Source: JACPKO01 sp964406775
Lineage (GTDB): Bacteria > Patescibacteriota > Microgenomatia > Daviesbacterales > UBA10151
DNA: 5,464 nt
Assembly (NCBI GenBank): GCA_964406775.1
Contig: CAYOSW010000059.1
Location: 1-5,464 of the forward strand
Direction: 5' to 3'
Position 1 is the first letter of the stretch; each line of letters begins with the position of its first letter. This document shows positions 1-5,464 of this stretch, piece by piece. The notes beneath the pieces are model-generated. The model did no database searches. It was not told the DNA's origin and worked only from the letters and a program-made list of their open reading frames with translations. A program made the position numbers and the translations under genes.

Positions 1-962
1 GGTTCAATTAATATTCCCGTTTTTTTGTCAAGAATAATTTCTCCAGTTCCTCCTGTATCAGTTGCGATAACTGCCAGTCTTGAGGCGCCTGCTTCTGTTA
101 GGATATTAGGGAAGCCTTCCGAATGGAACGAAGGATGAACTAGTATATCGGCATTTCTCATCAGATCAGCTACTTCATTTTTTTTCAGTTTGCCCGGAAT
201 ATTAATATTGCGGAGATTTTGTTTATTAATGAGTTCGCGTAAATCCTGCTTTAAATAACCGGGCCCGGCAAAAGTAAATTTTATTTTAGGATTTGTTCTG
301 GCACAGTTGAATAAAAGCCGTACACCTTTTGAATCGATCATTCTGCCGACAAAAATTATATGAAGTTGCCGGACTTTTTTCAGAGAAGGTTTAAAAACTT
401 GCGAATCTATACCTCCGTAAATTACTTCCGAGTTTTGCCGGAATACCGATCTGATAAATTCTTTAGTTGCATAATTTGTTGAAATTATTTTGGTATAAAA
501 ACTCAGGGTATATTTAACTACTGTTAAATCAACTAATTCTGATATGTAAGATATTAGAAAATTCCGGTGGCCTGGGTGGTAAGCACAGTGATCCGTAAGA
601 AGAACAGGTTTATTAATTAAACGCGCATAGAAAGGTCCCCACCAGGCGGTATCAAAAAACCTGGTTGAACAATGAATCAGATCGTATTTGTGGCGGTTTT
701 GATATAAGTATTTGATTAGTGATACCGGATCAGGTAGAGCAAACTGACCGGTAATTATATTCAGACTATTTATTCTGGTGATATTTAATCCCCGGTAACT
801 GCTTGCTTTGCTGACTCCGTCGGTGTTATAGCATAAAACATCGACCGAAACTTCACGGTGTCTTTTAATTAATTCCGAATAAATTTCCTCCATATATCTT
901 TGACTGCCTCCGATATGCGGATGAAAAAAAGGCGTTAGCAACAATATATTTATTTTTTTCAT
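1..962 (-). CDS. GT-B family 4 glycosyltransferase, C-terminus cut off by the window edge
   Basis: Probable cytosolic retaining glycosyltransferase that moves a sugar from a nucleotide donor to a lipid-linked or glycan acceptor. 320 codons are visible, with no stop before base 1; family members are usually 360-400 residues, so roughly the last 50-80 are missing. The N-terminal Rossmann half opens with a hydrophobic strand (INILLLTPFF) and the glycine-rich acceptor loop HIGGSQRY (residues 16-23). The C-terminal half starts at FVGRMIDSKG (204-213), whose Arg207 and Lys212 match the donor-phosphate contacts of GT4 enzymes. The family EX7E motif is intact as Glu282 and Glu290 in SEGFPNILTEA, followed by TDTGGTGE (301-308). 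The ATG at 962-960 overlaps the TGA of the upstream GT-C gene as ATGA, with no Shine-Dalgarno, so translational coupling is likely. No transmembrane segment is visible. The sugar and acceptor cannot be read from the sequence. Confidence 0.93.
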   Translation of the reverse strand, partial: MKKINILLLTPFFHPHIGGSQRYMEEIYSELIKRHREVSVDVLCYNTDGVSKASSYRGLNITRINSLNIITGQFALPDPVSLIKYLYQNRHKYDLIHCSTRFFDTAWWGPFYARLINKPVLLTDHCAYHPGHRNFLISYISELVDLTVVKYTLSFYTKIISTNYATKEFIRSVFRQNSEVIYGGIDSQVFKPSLKKVRQLHIIFVGRMIDSKGVRLLFNCARTNPKIKFTFAGPGYLKQDLRELINKQNLRNINIPGKLKKNEVADLMRNADILVHPSFHSEGFPNILTEAGASRLAVIATDTGGTGEIILDKKTGILIE

Positions 963-2812
963 TCAATTTCAAAAATTATTAATTCATTGTTCTGATAAAC
1001 AATCTTAAAGTTACCGCTTTGCGAGAGCATCCTTAAAAAGGCAACATCCTGCTCTTTAATTAATTTCGGGGACCATATATTAAAATAAAAGCTTTTCTTT
1101 TCCTTCTCGGGGAGTTCTTGCCAGGCAAAATACCGGCCGCTGGCAACAAATAGTCTGTGGTTGATTTTATCCGGAGCCGTGTTTCTGTCGGAAACCTCCT
1201 TAAGACTTGCCTTAACTATATCCGGATGCAGACTGTTGTTGATATTAATCAGATTCATCCTGTTATTTGCTGACATATATGCGCCACCGGGAGAATTTAT
1301 TCCGGATGCAGCCTCAAGAATATAACTGGTTGACGGGTCGCTGATCAGCAATGTTTCTGAAGAAATATAGTTTTCATTTAGCCATTTTGATGTCTCAAGT
1401 TCTTTATCGGAGATATGAGAAATAAATCCTGAAAAGAGGAGAAAATTTTGATATGTATTTATGTTCACAAAAAAAATTAAAGCAAATACTAAAATCATCC
1501 ACCCTTCGGTGATATATCTGACTATAGGAGTAAAGTTTTTGATAGTGTAAAAAAATCCGAAGACCAGAATTATATTTACGAGATACCGCGCTATTACATA
1601 ATACTTAAGAAAATAGGCAAAGGGAGCTAAAGAGACGATGGTTGAAGCAAGCCCAAGTATCAATATTTTTTTTGTAATGGGGTCATCAGATTTAAATATT
1701 CCATAAATTCCCGGCACAATAAATATAAGAGTCAGTCCATACCAGTCCACAAAAATATCTGCAAGTTTAAAAAGACTAAGATTAAAATAATCAGCCTCCT
1801 CCCGTCCCGTTAAATCGATACCTCCGAAAAACCTTGCACCTAATACTGCGAAAAGTACGACCATTAATATAAGAATCGTTTTATTGAGGTGCGGTTTTAA
1901 ATACTTATTATTAAATAGCCAATACGACACGATTACACAAATAACAGCCAGGCCGATAACAAAATGAAGGAAGAAAATTGTTGCCAGGGAAATAATAACA
2001 GGTACTGACTTGATAATACTTCTGATTATGGGAATTTGTATCTCGGTATAATCAGAGTTATTAATAATCTCACCTAATAATAGAATTCCCAGAACTGCAG
2101 CTAAAGTTTGAGGTATTAAGAAAAGATTGCTGTATACAATGCTTGATTCATATATCAGACCGCTTGCAACAGCAGAAAACAAACTGAGTTCTTTTTTTCT
2201 GAAAATCTTTTGAGTTAAAAAATATGTTGCAAGAATTGTCAGTAAATAATGCCAATACTCAATCCACCAATATACACCCATTAGACTGGTATGAAAAAGA
2301 CTTTTAGGTATGGCGAGCGCAGTTTGAAACAGCGTAGTGTAGCCGTTAAATGTAAAAGTATCTGACAGAAACGAAGGAAGGACTGAAACAGAACCTTGGC
2401 TTATTACATTTGCAAGAGTTATATGTTCGTAAATATCCCAATTTAACTGCATAGGGTAAGGGGTATAAAGCTTCCATACAAAGAAATATATGAAAACTGA
2501 AAACGCTGAAATCAGGAAGAGCGGGAGTACTATACTGTAAATTTTTTCAGATATCATTTTACCCGAAAGATGCTTTTTACTACCAAGCATATCAATCCAT
2601 ATCCTAATCAACGCTCCTGTTACAGCTAATAATGCGGTAATTTGTGTTACTGCGTCAAAAGACCGGGGGAAAATATAACCGGAAAAAAGGCTGATTGCAT
2701 ACCAGATTAGGAATCCGTTTATAAACGCAAAAACTGTTTTCCTGAAAAATATTCTTCCCAAAACAAAAGGTAAAAGATAAAAAGAGATGGAGGCAATAAG
2801 ATCGGTAAGCAT
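959..2812 (-). CDS. Polytopic GT-C-like membrane glycosyltransferase with soluble C-terminal domain
   Basis: A 617-residue integral membrane protein with about 11-13 hydrophobic segments between residues 5 and 455, then a soluble tail of about 150 residues (465-617). After the fourth hydrophobic segment comes a loop with LNWDIYEH (123-130). An acidic residue in the first large outer loop, here Asp126 with nearby Glu129 and His130, is the hallmark of GT-C enzymes that use polyprenyl-phosphate sugars outside the membrane. The loop also holds DTFTFNGYTTLFQ (151-163), and an arginine (Arg409) sits before a late hydrophobic helix; both resemble this superfamily. The soluble tail begins ELETSKWLNENY, as in many GT-C proteins whose tail lies outside the cell. 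The start is 2 nt after the stop of the upstream gene, with only a weak GGA six bases before ATG. Alternatives are a polysaccharide polymerase or a transporter. GT-C fold is likely; donor and acceptor are unknown. Confidence 0.75.
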   Translation of the reverse strand: MLTDLIASISFYLLPFVLGRIFFRKTVFAFINGFLIWYAISLFSGYIFPRSFDAVTQITALLAVTGALIRIWIDMLGSKKHLSGKMISEKIYSIVLPLFLISAFSVFIYFFVWKLYTPYPMQLNWDIYEHITLANVISQGSVSVLPSFLSDTFTFNGYTTLFQTALAIPKSLFHTSLMGVYWWIEYWHYLLTILATYFLTQKIFRKKELSLFSAVASGLIYESSIVYSNLFLIPQTLAAVLGILLLGEIINNSDYTEIQIPIIRSIIKSVPVIISLATIFFLHFVIGLAVICVIVSYWLFNNKYLKPHLNKTILILMVVLFAVLGARFFGGIDLTGREEADYFNLSLFKLADIFVDWYGLTLIFIVPGIYGIFKSDDPITKKILILGLASTIVSLAPFAYFLKYYVIARYLVNIILVFGFFYTIKNFTPIVRYITEGWMILVFALIFFVNINTYQNFLLFSGFISHISDKELETSKWLNENYISSETLLISDPSTSYILEAASGINSPGGAYMSANNRMNLININNSLHPDIVKASLKEVSDRNTAPDKINHRLFVASGRYFAWQELPEKEKKSFYFNIWSPKLIKEQDVAFLRMLSQSGNFKIVYQNNELIIFEIE

Positions 2813-2814
2813 AT

Positions 2815-3570
2815 TTAATCCAGGCGGAATGTTTGAGAAACCGAACTTTGATCTCCGAGCCAGGTTTTAAATTCCAGAACCTGCCAATTCTCATAATAGT
2901 AAATTTCAAGACTTCCCTGAGGATATAAAGTTGCTTTCCTGTTTTTTTGTCTGTCTATTACGGTTATTTTTTCAACATCATTCGGTAACAGATTATGGCT
3001 CAATATAACGGGAGAAAAATTTAAAGAAGAAATAAGTTTTAGTTTTTCATCTGTTAATAACTCGGGATTTAAAAATACTCTTGACTTATCATCGGTGATA
3101 AGACATTCGGGGCAAATCAAAACTGATTGTCCGATTGCATCAATTTTTGATCCGGGATTTTCAATAGATCGCGTAACCTTAAATTCGTTTTGAGACAGAT
3201 TTTCAATCCGGTAATTTACTTTAATGCCCGTTTCCGACTCCATATTCCAGGAAACCCTGGTCTTACTCAATAACCGTCCGTTTAAAAATTTATTGATAAA
3301 TCCTGTGTTATCCTGTGAAGCTTTAAAATCTTTACTCGATATCGGATGATCTTTAGTTCCGTTTGCATAGAAATAATCGTCAAAAGACGAGAGCCTGAGG
3401 ATTTGTTCAGAGAAGTCGGTCTTGTTCAGGCTTATGGAATAAGTCCCGGGCTGAATATTAAAGCCGTTAATATAGTAAGCGAAGGGTTTATACCTGATAA
3501 TACTGAACAAAACTATAGAAATACTTATAAAAAATAGAAGTATGAGGATAGATATTTTTTTTATGTTCAT
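2815..3570 (-). CDS. Membrane-anchored extracytoplasmic protein of unknown function
   Basis: I do not recognise this 251-residue protein. Two lysines (Lys4, Lys5) precede a hydrophobic helix at about residues 7-25, with no clear cleavage site, so it is probably an N-terminal anchor with the rest outside the cell. The remainder (about 30-251) alternates hydrophobic and polar residues like a beta-rich domain, for example TGIKVNYRIENLS (114-126) and SLEIYYYENWQVLEF (220-234). The only cysteines in the protein are a CPEC pair (Cys153, Cys156). The ATG at 3570-3568 is the first after an in-frame TAG at 3585-3583 and has an AAGGA five bases upstream. It is the first gene of the operon leading to the GT-C and GT4 genes, so a role with the membrane glycosyltransferase, as acceptor, partner or glycan-binding factor, is plausible but inferred from position only. 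Confidence 0.85.
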   Translation of the reverse strand: MNIKKISILILLFFISISIVLFSIIRYKPFAYYINGFNIQPGTYSISLNKTDFSEQILRLSSFDDYFYANGTKDHPISSKDFKASQDNTGFINKFLNGRLLSKTRVSWNMESETGIKVNYRIENLSQNEFKVTRSIENPGSKIDAIGQSVLICPECLITDDKSRVFLNPELLTDEKLKLISSLNFSPVILSHNLLPNDVEKITVIDRQKNRKATLYPQGSLEIYYYENWQVLEFKTWLGDQSSVSQTFRLD

Positions 3571-3575
3571 AATGA

Positions 3576-3580
3576 TCCTT
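3576..3580 (-). promoter_or_regulatory. Shine-Dalgarno of the anchored unknown protein
   Basis: AAGGA on the minus strand, five bases before the ATG at 3570. It fixes the start of the first gene in the leftward operon. The GT4 and GT2 genes lack such a site, and the GT-C gene has only a weak one. Confidence 0.7.
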
Positions 3581-3601
3581 AACTACAACTAAATCACTGT
3601 C

Positions 3602-3630
3602 TGGACAACTATTATAGGTTGAATTATACT
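3602..3630 (+). promoter_or_regulatory. Sigma70-like promoter for the GT2 gene
   Basis: TGGACA (3602-3607, five of six matches to TTGACA) is separated by exactly 17 bp from TATACT (3625-3630, five of six matches to TATAAT). Transcription would begin near 3637, leaving a leader of about 27 nt before the ATG at 3664. The -10 box overlaps the -10 box of the leftward promoter. Predicted by eye only. Confidence 0.6.
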
Positions 3631-3659
3631 ACAATTTAGCCACAGTAACAAACCTATAA
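3612..3659. repeat. Perfect 9-bp inverted repeat flanking the divergent promoters
   Basis: TTATAGGTT at 3612-3620 is the exact reverse complement of AACCTATAA at 3651-3659, with 30 bp between the arms. Both overlapping -10 boxes lie between the arms. Neither predicted transcript contains both arms, so an RNA hairpin is unlikely and a DNA operator or looping site is the more natural reading. The AT-rich sequence makes chance occurrence possible. Confidence 0.4.
3623..3651 (-). promoter_or_regulatory. Sigma70-like promoter for the leftward glycosyltransferase operon
   Basis: Reading the minus strand, TTGTTA (3651-3646, four of six matches to consensus) lies 17 bp before a perfect TATAAT (3628-3623). 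Transcription would begin near 3616, giving a leader of about 45 nt that contains the AAGGA at 3580-3576. A second perfect TATAAT lies at 3616-3611 on the same strand but has no good -35 partner. The element overlaps the rightward promoter. Confidence 0.55.
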
Positions 3660-3663
3660 ATTT

Positions 3664-4398
3664 ATGATATATAACAAAAAAGTAAGTCTTATCTTCCCCT
3701 GTAGAAACGAAGCTAAAGCCATTACTAGTGTTTTTAAGAGAATTCCGGATATCGTAGACGAAGTAATAATAGTTGATAACCTTTCAACGGATAATACCGC
3801 AAAAACCGCCATTAAGCTGGGCGCTAAAGTTTTATCCGAAGACAGGCATGATTCAGGGATCGGTTACGGCTTTGCTCTGGCCAGAGGCATAAAAAATGCA
3901 ACGGGCGATATTGTCGTCTGTATGGATTGTGACGGCTCATATCCGCCCGAGAAAATAGGGGAAGTGATTAAAATTCTCCTTAAAAACCGGATTGATTTTA
4001 TTTCCTGCAACAGACTGCCTTTTAAGAATAAACAGGATATGTCAGCAATCAGGATGTTTGGGGTTTGGGTTTTAAATATTGTAGTAAACTTTCTTTACGG
4101 ATATCCGATCAAAGACAGCTTGAGCGGAATGTGGGTATTTAAAAAAAGATCGATAAAAAATTTAGCTGTGTTTGAAGGAGGCTGGAATATGTCGCTGGAA
4201 ATTAAATTGAATGCAATCGAACAGAAAGATATAGTTTTCAATGAATATCAAATCCCCTATAAGGACAGACAGTTTGATCAGAGTAAGCAGAATATTTTTA
4301 AGACCGGCTTTAAGCATCTGTTTTTTCTTTTCAAAAGAAAGATTTCCGGGATTCATAATTTTACCTTAGGCGCTAGAGTATCACTGCTTGAACTATAG
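3664..4398 (+). CDS. GT2 glycosyltransferase, polyprenyl-phosphate sugar synthase-like (Dpm1/GtrB group)
   Basis: A 244-residue GT-A family 2 enzyme. VSLIFPCRNEA (7-17) is the first strand and nucleotide-binding loop; VDNLSTDNT (37-45) has the conserved Asp38 and the D-N-T turn; MDCDGSYPPE (87-96) carries the metal-binding DxD (Asp88, Asp90). DSLSGMWVFKK (151-161) and WNMSLEIKLNA (174-184) match the Dpm1-like pattern of an Asp-x-x-Ser-Gly segment followed by a helix with a conserved Glu (Glu179). Such enzymes make polyprenyl-phosphate mannose or glucose from GDP-mannose or UDP-glucose on the cytosolic face. It has no C-terminal transmembrane helices, unlike GtrB, so it would be a soluble or peripheral type; the basic aromatic stretch FKHLFFLFKRK (216-226) may touch the membrane. 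There is no Shine-Dalgarno; an in-frame TAA at 3646-3648 limits upstream extension. It diverges from the operon holding the GT-C enzyme, its possible client. Other GT2 specificities remain possible. Confidence 0.9.
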   Translation: MIYNKKVSLIFPCRNEAKAITSVFKRIPDIVDEVIIVDNLSTDNTAKTAIKLGAKVLSEDRHDSGIGYGFALARGIKNATGDIVVCMDCDGSYPPEKIGEVIKILLKNRIDFISCNRLPFKNKQDMSAIRMFGVWVLNIVVNFLYGYPIKDSLSGMWVFKKRSIKNLAVFEGGWNMSLEIKLNAIEQKDIVFNEYQIPYKDRQFDQSKQNIFKTGFKHLFFLFKRKISGIHNFTLGARVSLLEL

Positions 4399-4399
4399 A

Positions 4400-4819
4400 T
4401 TAACGGGAAACAAGAATATTTCTTAAGGATTCGTTTCCGGATTCGATGTTAATTTTGAGATTATAATCAGAAAAATCAATTATCCTCTCCGGCCACTCAA
4501 TTACGACAATATTACCCGGATCGGTAAGTATTTCCTTAAGACCTAAATCTTCTAGTTTTACCTTTTCGATCCGGTACAGGTCAATATGGTAAAAAAAGTT
4601 TTTTTGATCCGGTATTGGATATTGGCGGATGATTAAAAATGTGGGGGAGATAATCTTACCTTGGACTCCTAGGCCTTTGGCAAATCCTTGTACAAACGTT
4701 GTCTTTCCTGCCCCCAATTCTCCAGATAAGGCAACAACCCCTCCGGATTTAAACTTAGAGGCAAAAAATTCTGCAATTTTTTGCGTCTCTTCTGGACTCT
4801 TAGTTTTATAAACCTGCAT
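4400..4819 (-). CDS. tsaE: TsaE, ATPase of tRNA threonylcarbamoyladenosine (t6A37) biosynthesis
   Basis: A 139-residue cytosolic P-loop ATPase that works with TsaB and TsaD to transfer the threonylcarbamoyl group made by TsaC onto A37 of ANN-decoding tRNAs. The Walker A motif is GELGAGKT (33-40). Family signatures follow in order: SPTF (58-61), HIDLYR (78-83, the HxDLYR motif) and VIEWPER (106-112). The length is within the usual 130-160. The ATG is preceded immediately by an in-frame TAA, so it is the earliest possible start, and AAGGA lies 7 nt upstream. The start overlaps the end of the upstream surface-protein gene by 14 nt, which suggests coupled expression. tsaB and tsaD are not in the window. 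The stop lies 1 bp from the stop of the convergent GT2 gene. Identification is secure. Confidence 0.97.
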   Translation of the reverse strand: MQVYKTKSPEETQKIAEFFASKFKSGGVVALSGELGAGKTTFVQGFAKGLGVQGKIISPTFLIIRQYPIPDQKNFFYHIDLYRIEKVKLEDLGLKEILTDPGNIVVIEWPERIIDFSDYNLKINIESGNESLRNILVSR

Positions 4820-5464
4820 TTATTTTTCCTTCCCTGATTTTAAAAATTACAAAACCAATTCCAAAAAGTAATACCAAAAATCCTGAAAATATAAGCAGCC
4901 AATTAGCTTTTCTTTCGCTTTTTATCTGCATATATTCTTCTGAAGTGATATTATCGCTTTTTGTTGCGACTCCTGCAACCGAGGCGATCTTAATATCGTA
5001 GTTGCGGGTGGGTGTTTCTATTAAACTGGCGGTTGTATCAACCTCTTCATAGTCATCTTCGGCTGTTTCGTCTTCTAATTTTTCGGGACTTGCTGAGGGA
5101 ATTGATGCAGCATTAATCTTTATGTTTAAATCATTACTCCATACAGGACCCGAGCCCGATTCTGAATATTTTGCAATTCTGAATAGATAATCTCCGCTTC
5201 CCTCAAAGCCCGAATCGCCATCGCCCGGTTTAACAATAATTTTTCCTTCCCACGATCCGTTTTGGTCAGTAGTAATTTTCAACTGCTTTGAATACTTGGC
5301 ATTATTTTTAATCCATTCACTGTTTACTTTTGTTTCGCCAAAATAATTTGATGAGCCCTCCTTTTTAAAAGCACCTTTTATATAAAACACCGTGCTTGGT
5401 TTGTCGGTTAATTTGACTATAACCTGAGTTTCAAATTCCTGATCAGAATTTATCTCACCCGGAG
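4806..5464 (-). CDS. Surface protein with beta-sandwich domain and C-terminal membrane anchor, N-terminus beyond the window
   Basis: The frame stays open to the right edge, so the 218 visible residues are the C-terminal end of a larger exported protein. A GTG at 5390 could be taken as a start, but coding continues upstream of it (PGEINSDQEFETQVIVKLTD), which reads as the first strands of the same domain. Residues 1-117 look like an Ig-like or fibronectin-like sandwich with YFGET (40-44), EWIKNN (49-54), TTDQNGSW (64-71) and GSGDY (88-92). I recall this pattern from exported Microgenomates proteins, some with lamin-tail domains, but cannot confirm it here. An acidic Ser/Thr-rich linker (about 118-152) and a second short segment lead to one transmembrane helix (about 187-207) and a short basic tail, giving an outside-facing protein held by its C-terminus. 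No LPXTG-type sorting motif is seen. tsaE follows with a 14-nt overlap. Confidence 0.85.
   Translation of the reverse strand, partial: PGEINSDQEFETQVIVKLTDKPSTVFYIKGAFKKEGSSNYFGETKVNSEWIKNNAKYSKQLKITTDQNGSWEGKIIVKPGDGDSGFEGSGDYLFRIAKYSESGSGPVWSNDLNIKINAASIPSASPEKLEDETAEDDYEEVDTTASLIETPTRNYDIKIASVAGVATKSDNITSEEYMQIKSERKANWLLIFSGFLVLLFGIGFVIFKIREGKINAGL
4827..4831 (-). promoter_or_regulatory. Shine-Dalgarno of tsaE inside the upstream gene
   Basis: AAGGA on the minus strand, seven bases before the tsaE ATG, lies within the last codons (Arg-Glu-Gly-Lys) of the surface-protein gene. Together with the in-frame TAA right before the ATG, it confirms the tsaE start and the 14-nt gene overlap. Confidence 0.75.

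Noticed and set aside
1221..1312. Direct repeat of TCCGGATGCAG at 1221 and 1302
   Set aside because: Both copies fall in coding sequence and encode different residues (LHPD and AASG) in different frames of use. It looks like coincidence.
2655..2909. 84-codon open frame on the minus strand
   Set aside because: It overlaps the N-terminal part of the GT-C gene and the end of the upstream gene in another frame. Both of those have coherent protein features, while this translation has none.
3346..3537. 63-codon open frame on the plus strand
   Set aside because: It lies antisense inside the anchored-protein gene and has no promoter, ribosome site or recognisable motif.
4162..4356. 64-codon open frame on the minus strand
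   Set aside because: It is antisense to the conserved C-terminal half of the GT2 gene and has no motif.
4406..4438. Possible hairpin near the convergent stops (GGAAAC with GTTTCC, and AAGAA-TAT-TTCTT inside)
   Set aside because: The stems are short and AT-rich, an eight-base bulge separates them, and no T-run follows, so a terminator call is not supported.
4629..4811. 60-codon open frame on the plus strand
   Set aside because: It is antisense to the Walker A region of tsaE. Its composition follows from that conserved segment.
5388..5390. GTG as the start of the right-hand surface protein
   Set aside because: The frame stays open for 24 more codons to the window edge and the upstream residues continue the same beta-rich domain.

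Overview
The window is a gene-dense, AT-rich bacterial segment with five protein genes and one short intergenic gap. Two of the genes run off the ends. Small gaps, gene overlaps, a single-domain TsaE and a membrane-anchored beta-sandwich surface protein with YFGET, TTDQNGSW and GSGDY motifs together suggest a Candidate Phyla Radiation bacterium, most likely Microgenomates-like. That assignment is inferred from memory of the protein family, not from a marker gene. No reading frame contains an in-frame TGA, so the standard code fits and the UGA-to-glycine code of some CPR lineages is unlikely.

Positions 1-3570 (minus strand) form a tightly packed operon of at least three genes. It runs from a membrane-anchored extracellular protein of unknown function (3570 to 2815), to a polytopic GT-C-like membrane glycosyltransferase (2812 to 959), to a cytosolic GT-B family 4 glycosyltransferase (962 to beyond base 1, C-terminus missing). 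The joins are a 2-nt gap and an ATGA overlap, so translation is probably coupled.

Positions 3571-3663 are the only real intergenic region. It holds two divergent sigma70-like promoters whose -10 boxes overlap, lying between the arms of a perfect 9-bp inverted repeat. The rightward promoter serves a GT2 polyprenyl-phosphate sugar synthase-like gene (3664-4398). A working model is that the GT2 enzyme charges a polyprenyl phosphate with sugar on the cytosolic face, the GT-C enzyme uses that lipid donor on the outer face, and the GT4 enzyme builds part of the glycan from nucleotide sugars. The anchored unknown protein could be an acceptor or accessory factor. The layout supports this model but the sequence does not prove it.

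Positions 4400-5464 (minus strand) form a second operon, convergent with the GT2 gene and only 1 bp from it. It holds the end of a surface protein with a C-terminal membrane anchor, followed by tsaE (tRNA t6A37 biosynthesis), which starts inside the surface gene and has a clear Shine-Dalgarno there. No RNA genes, CRISPR arrays, insertion sequences or convincing terminators were seen.
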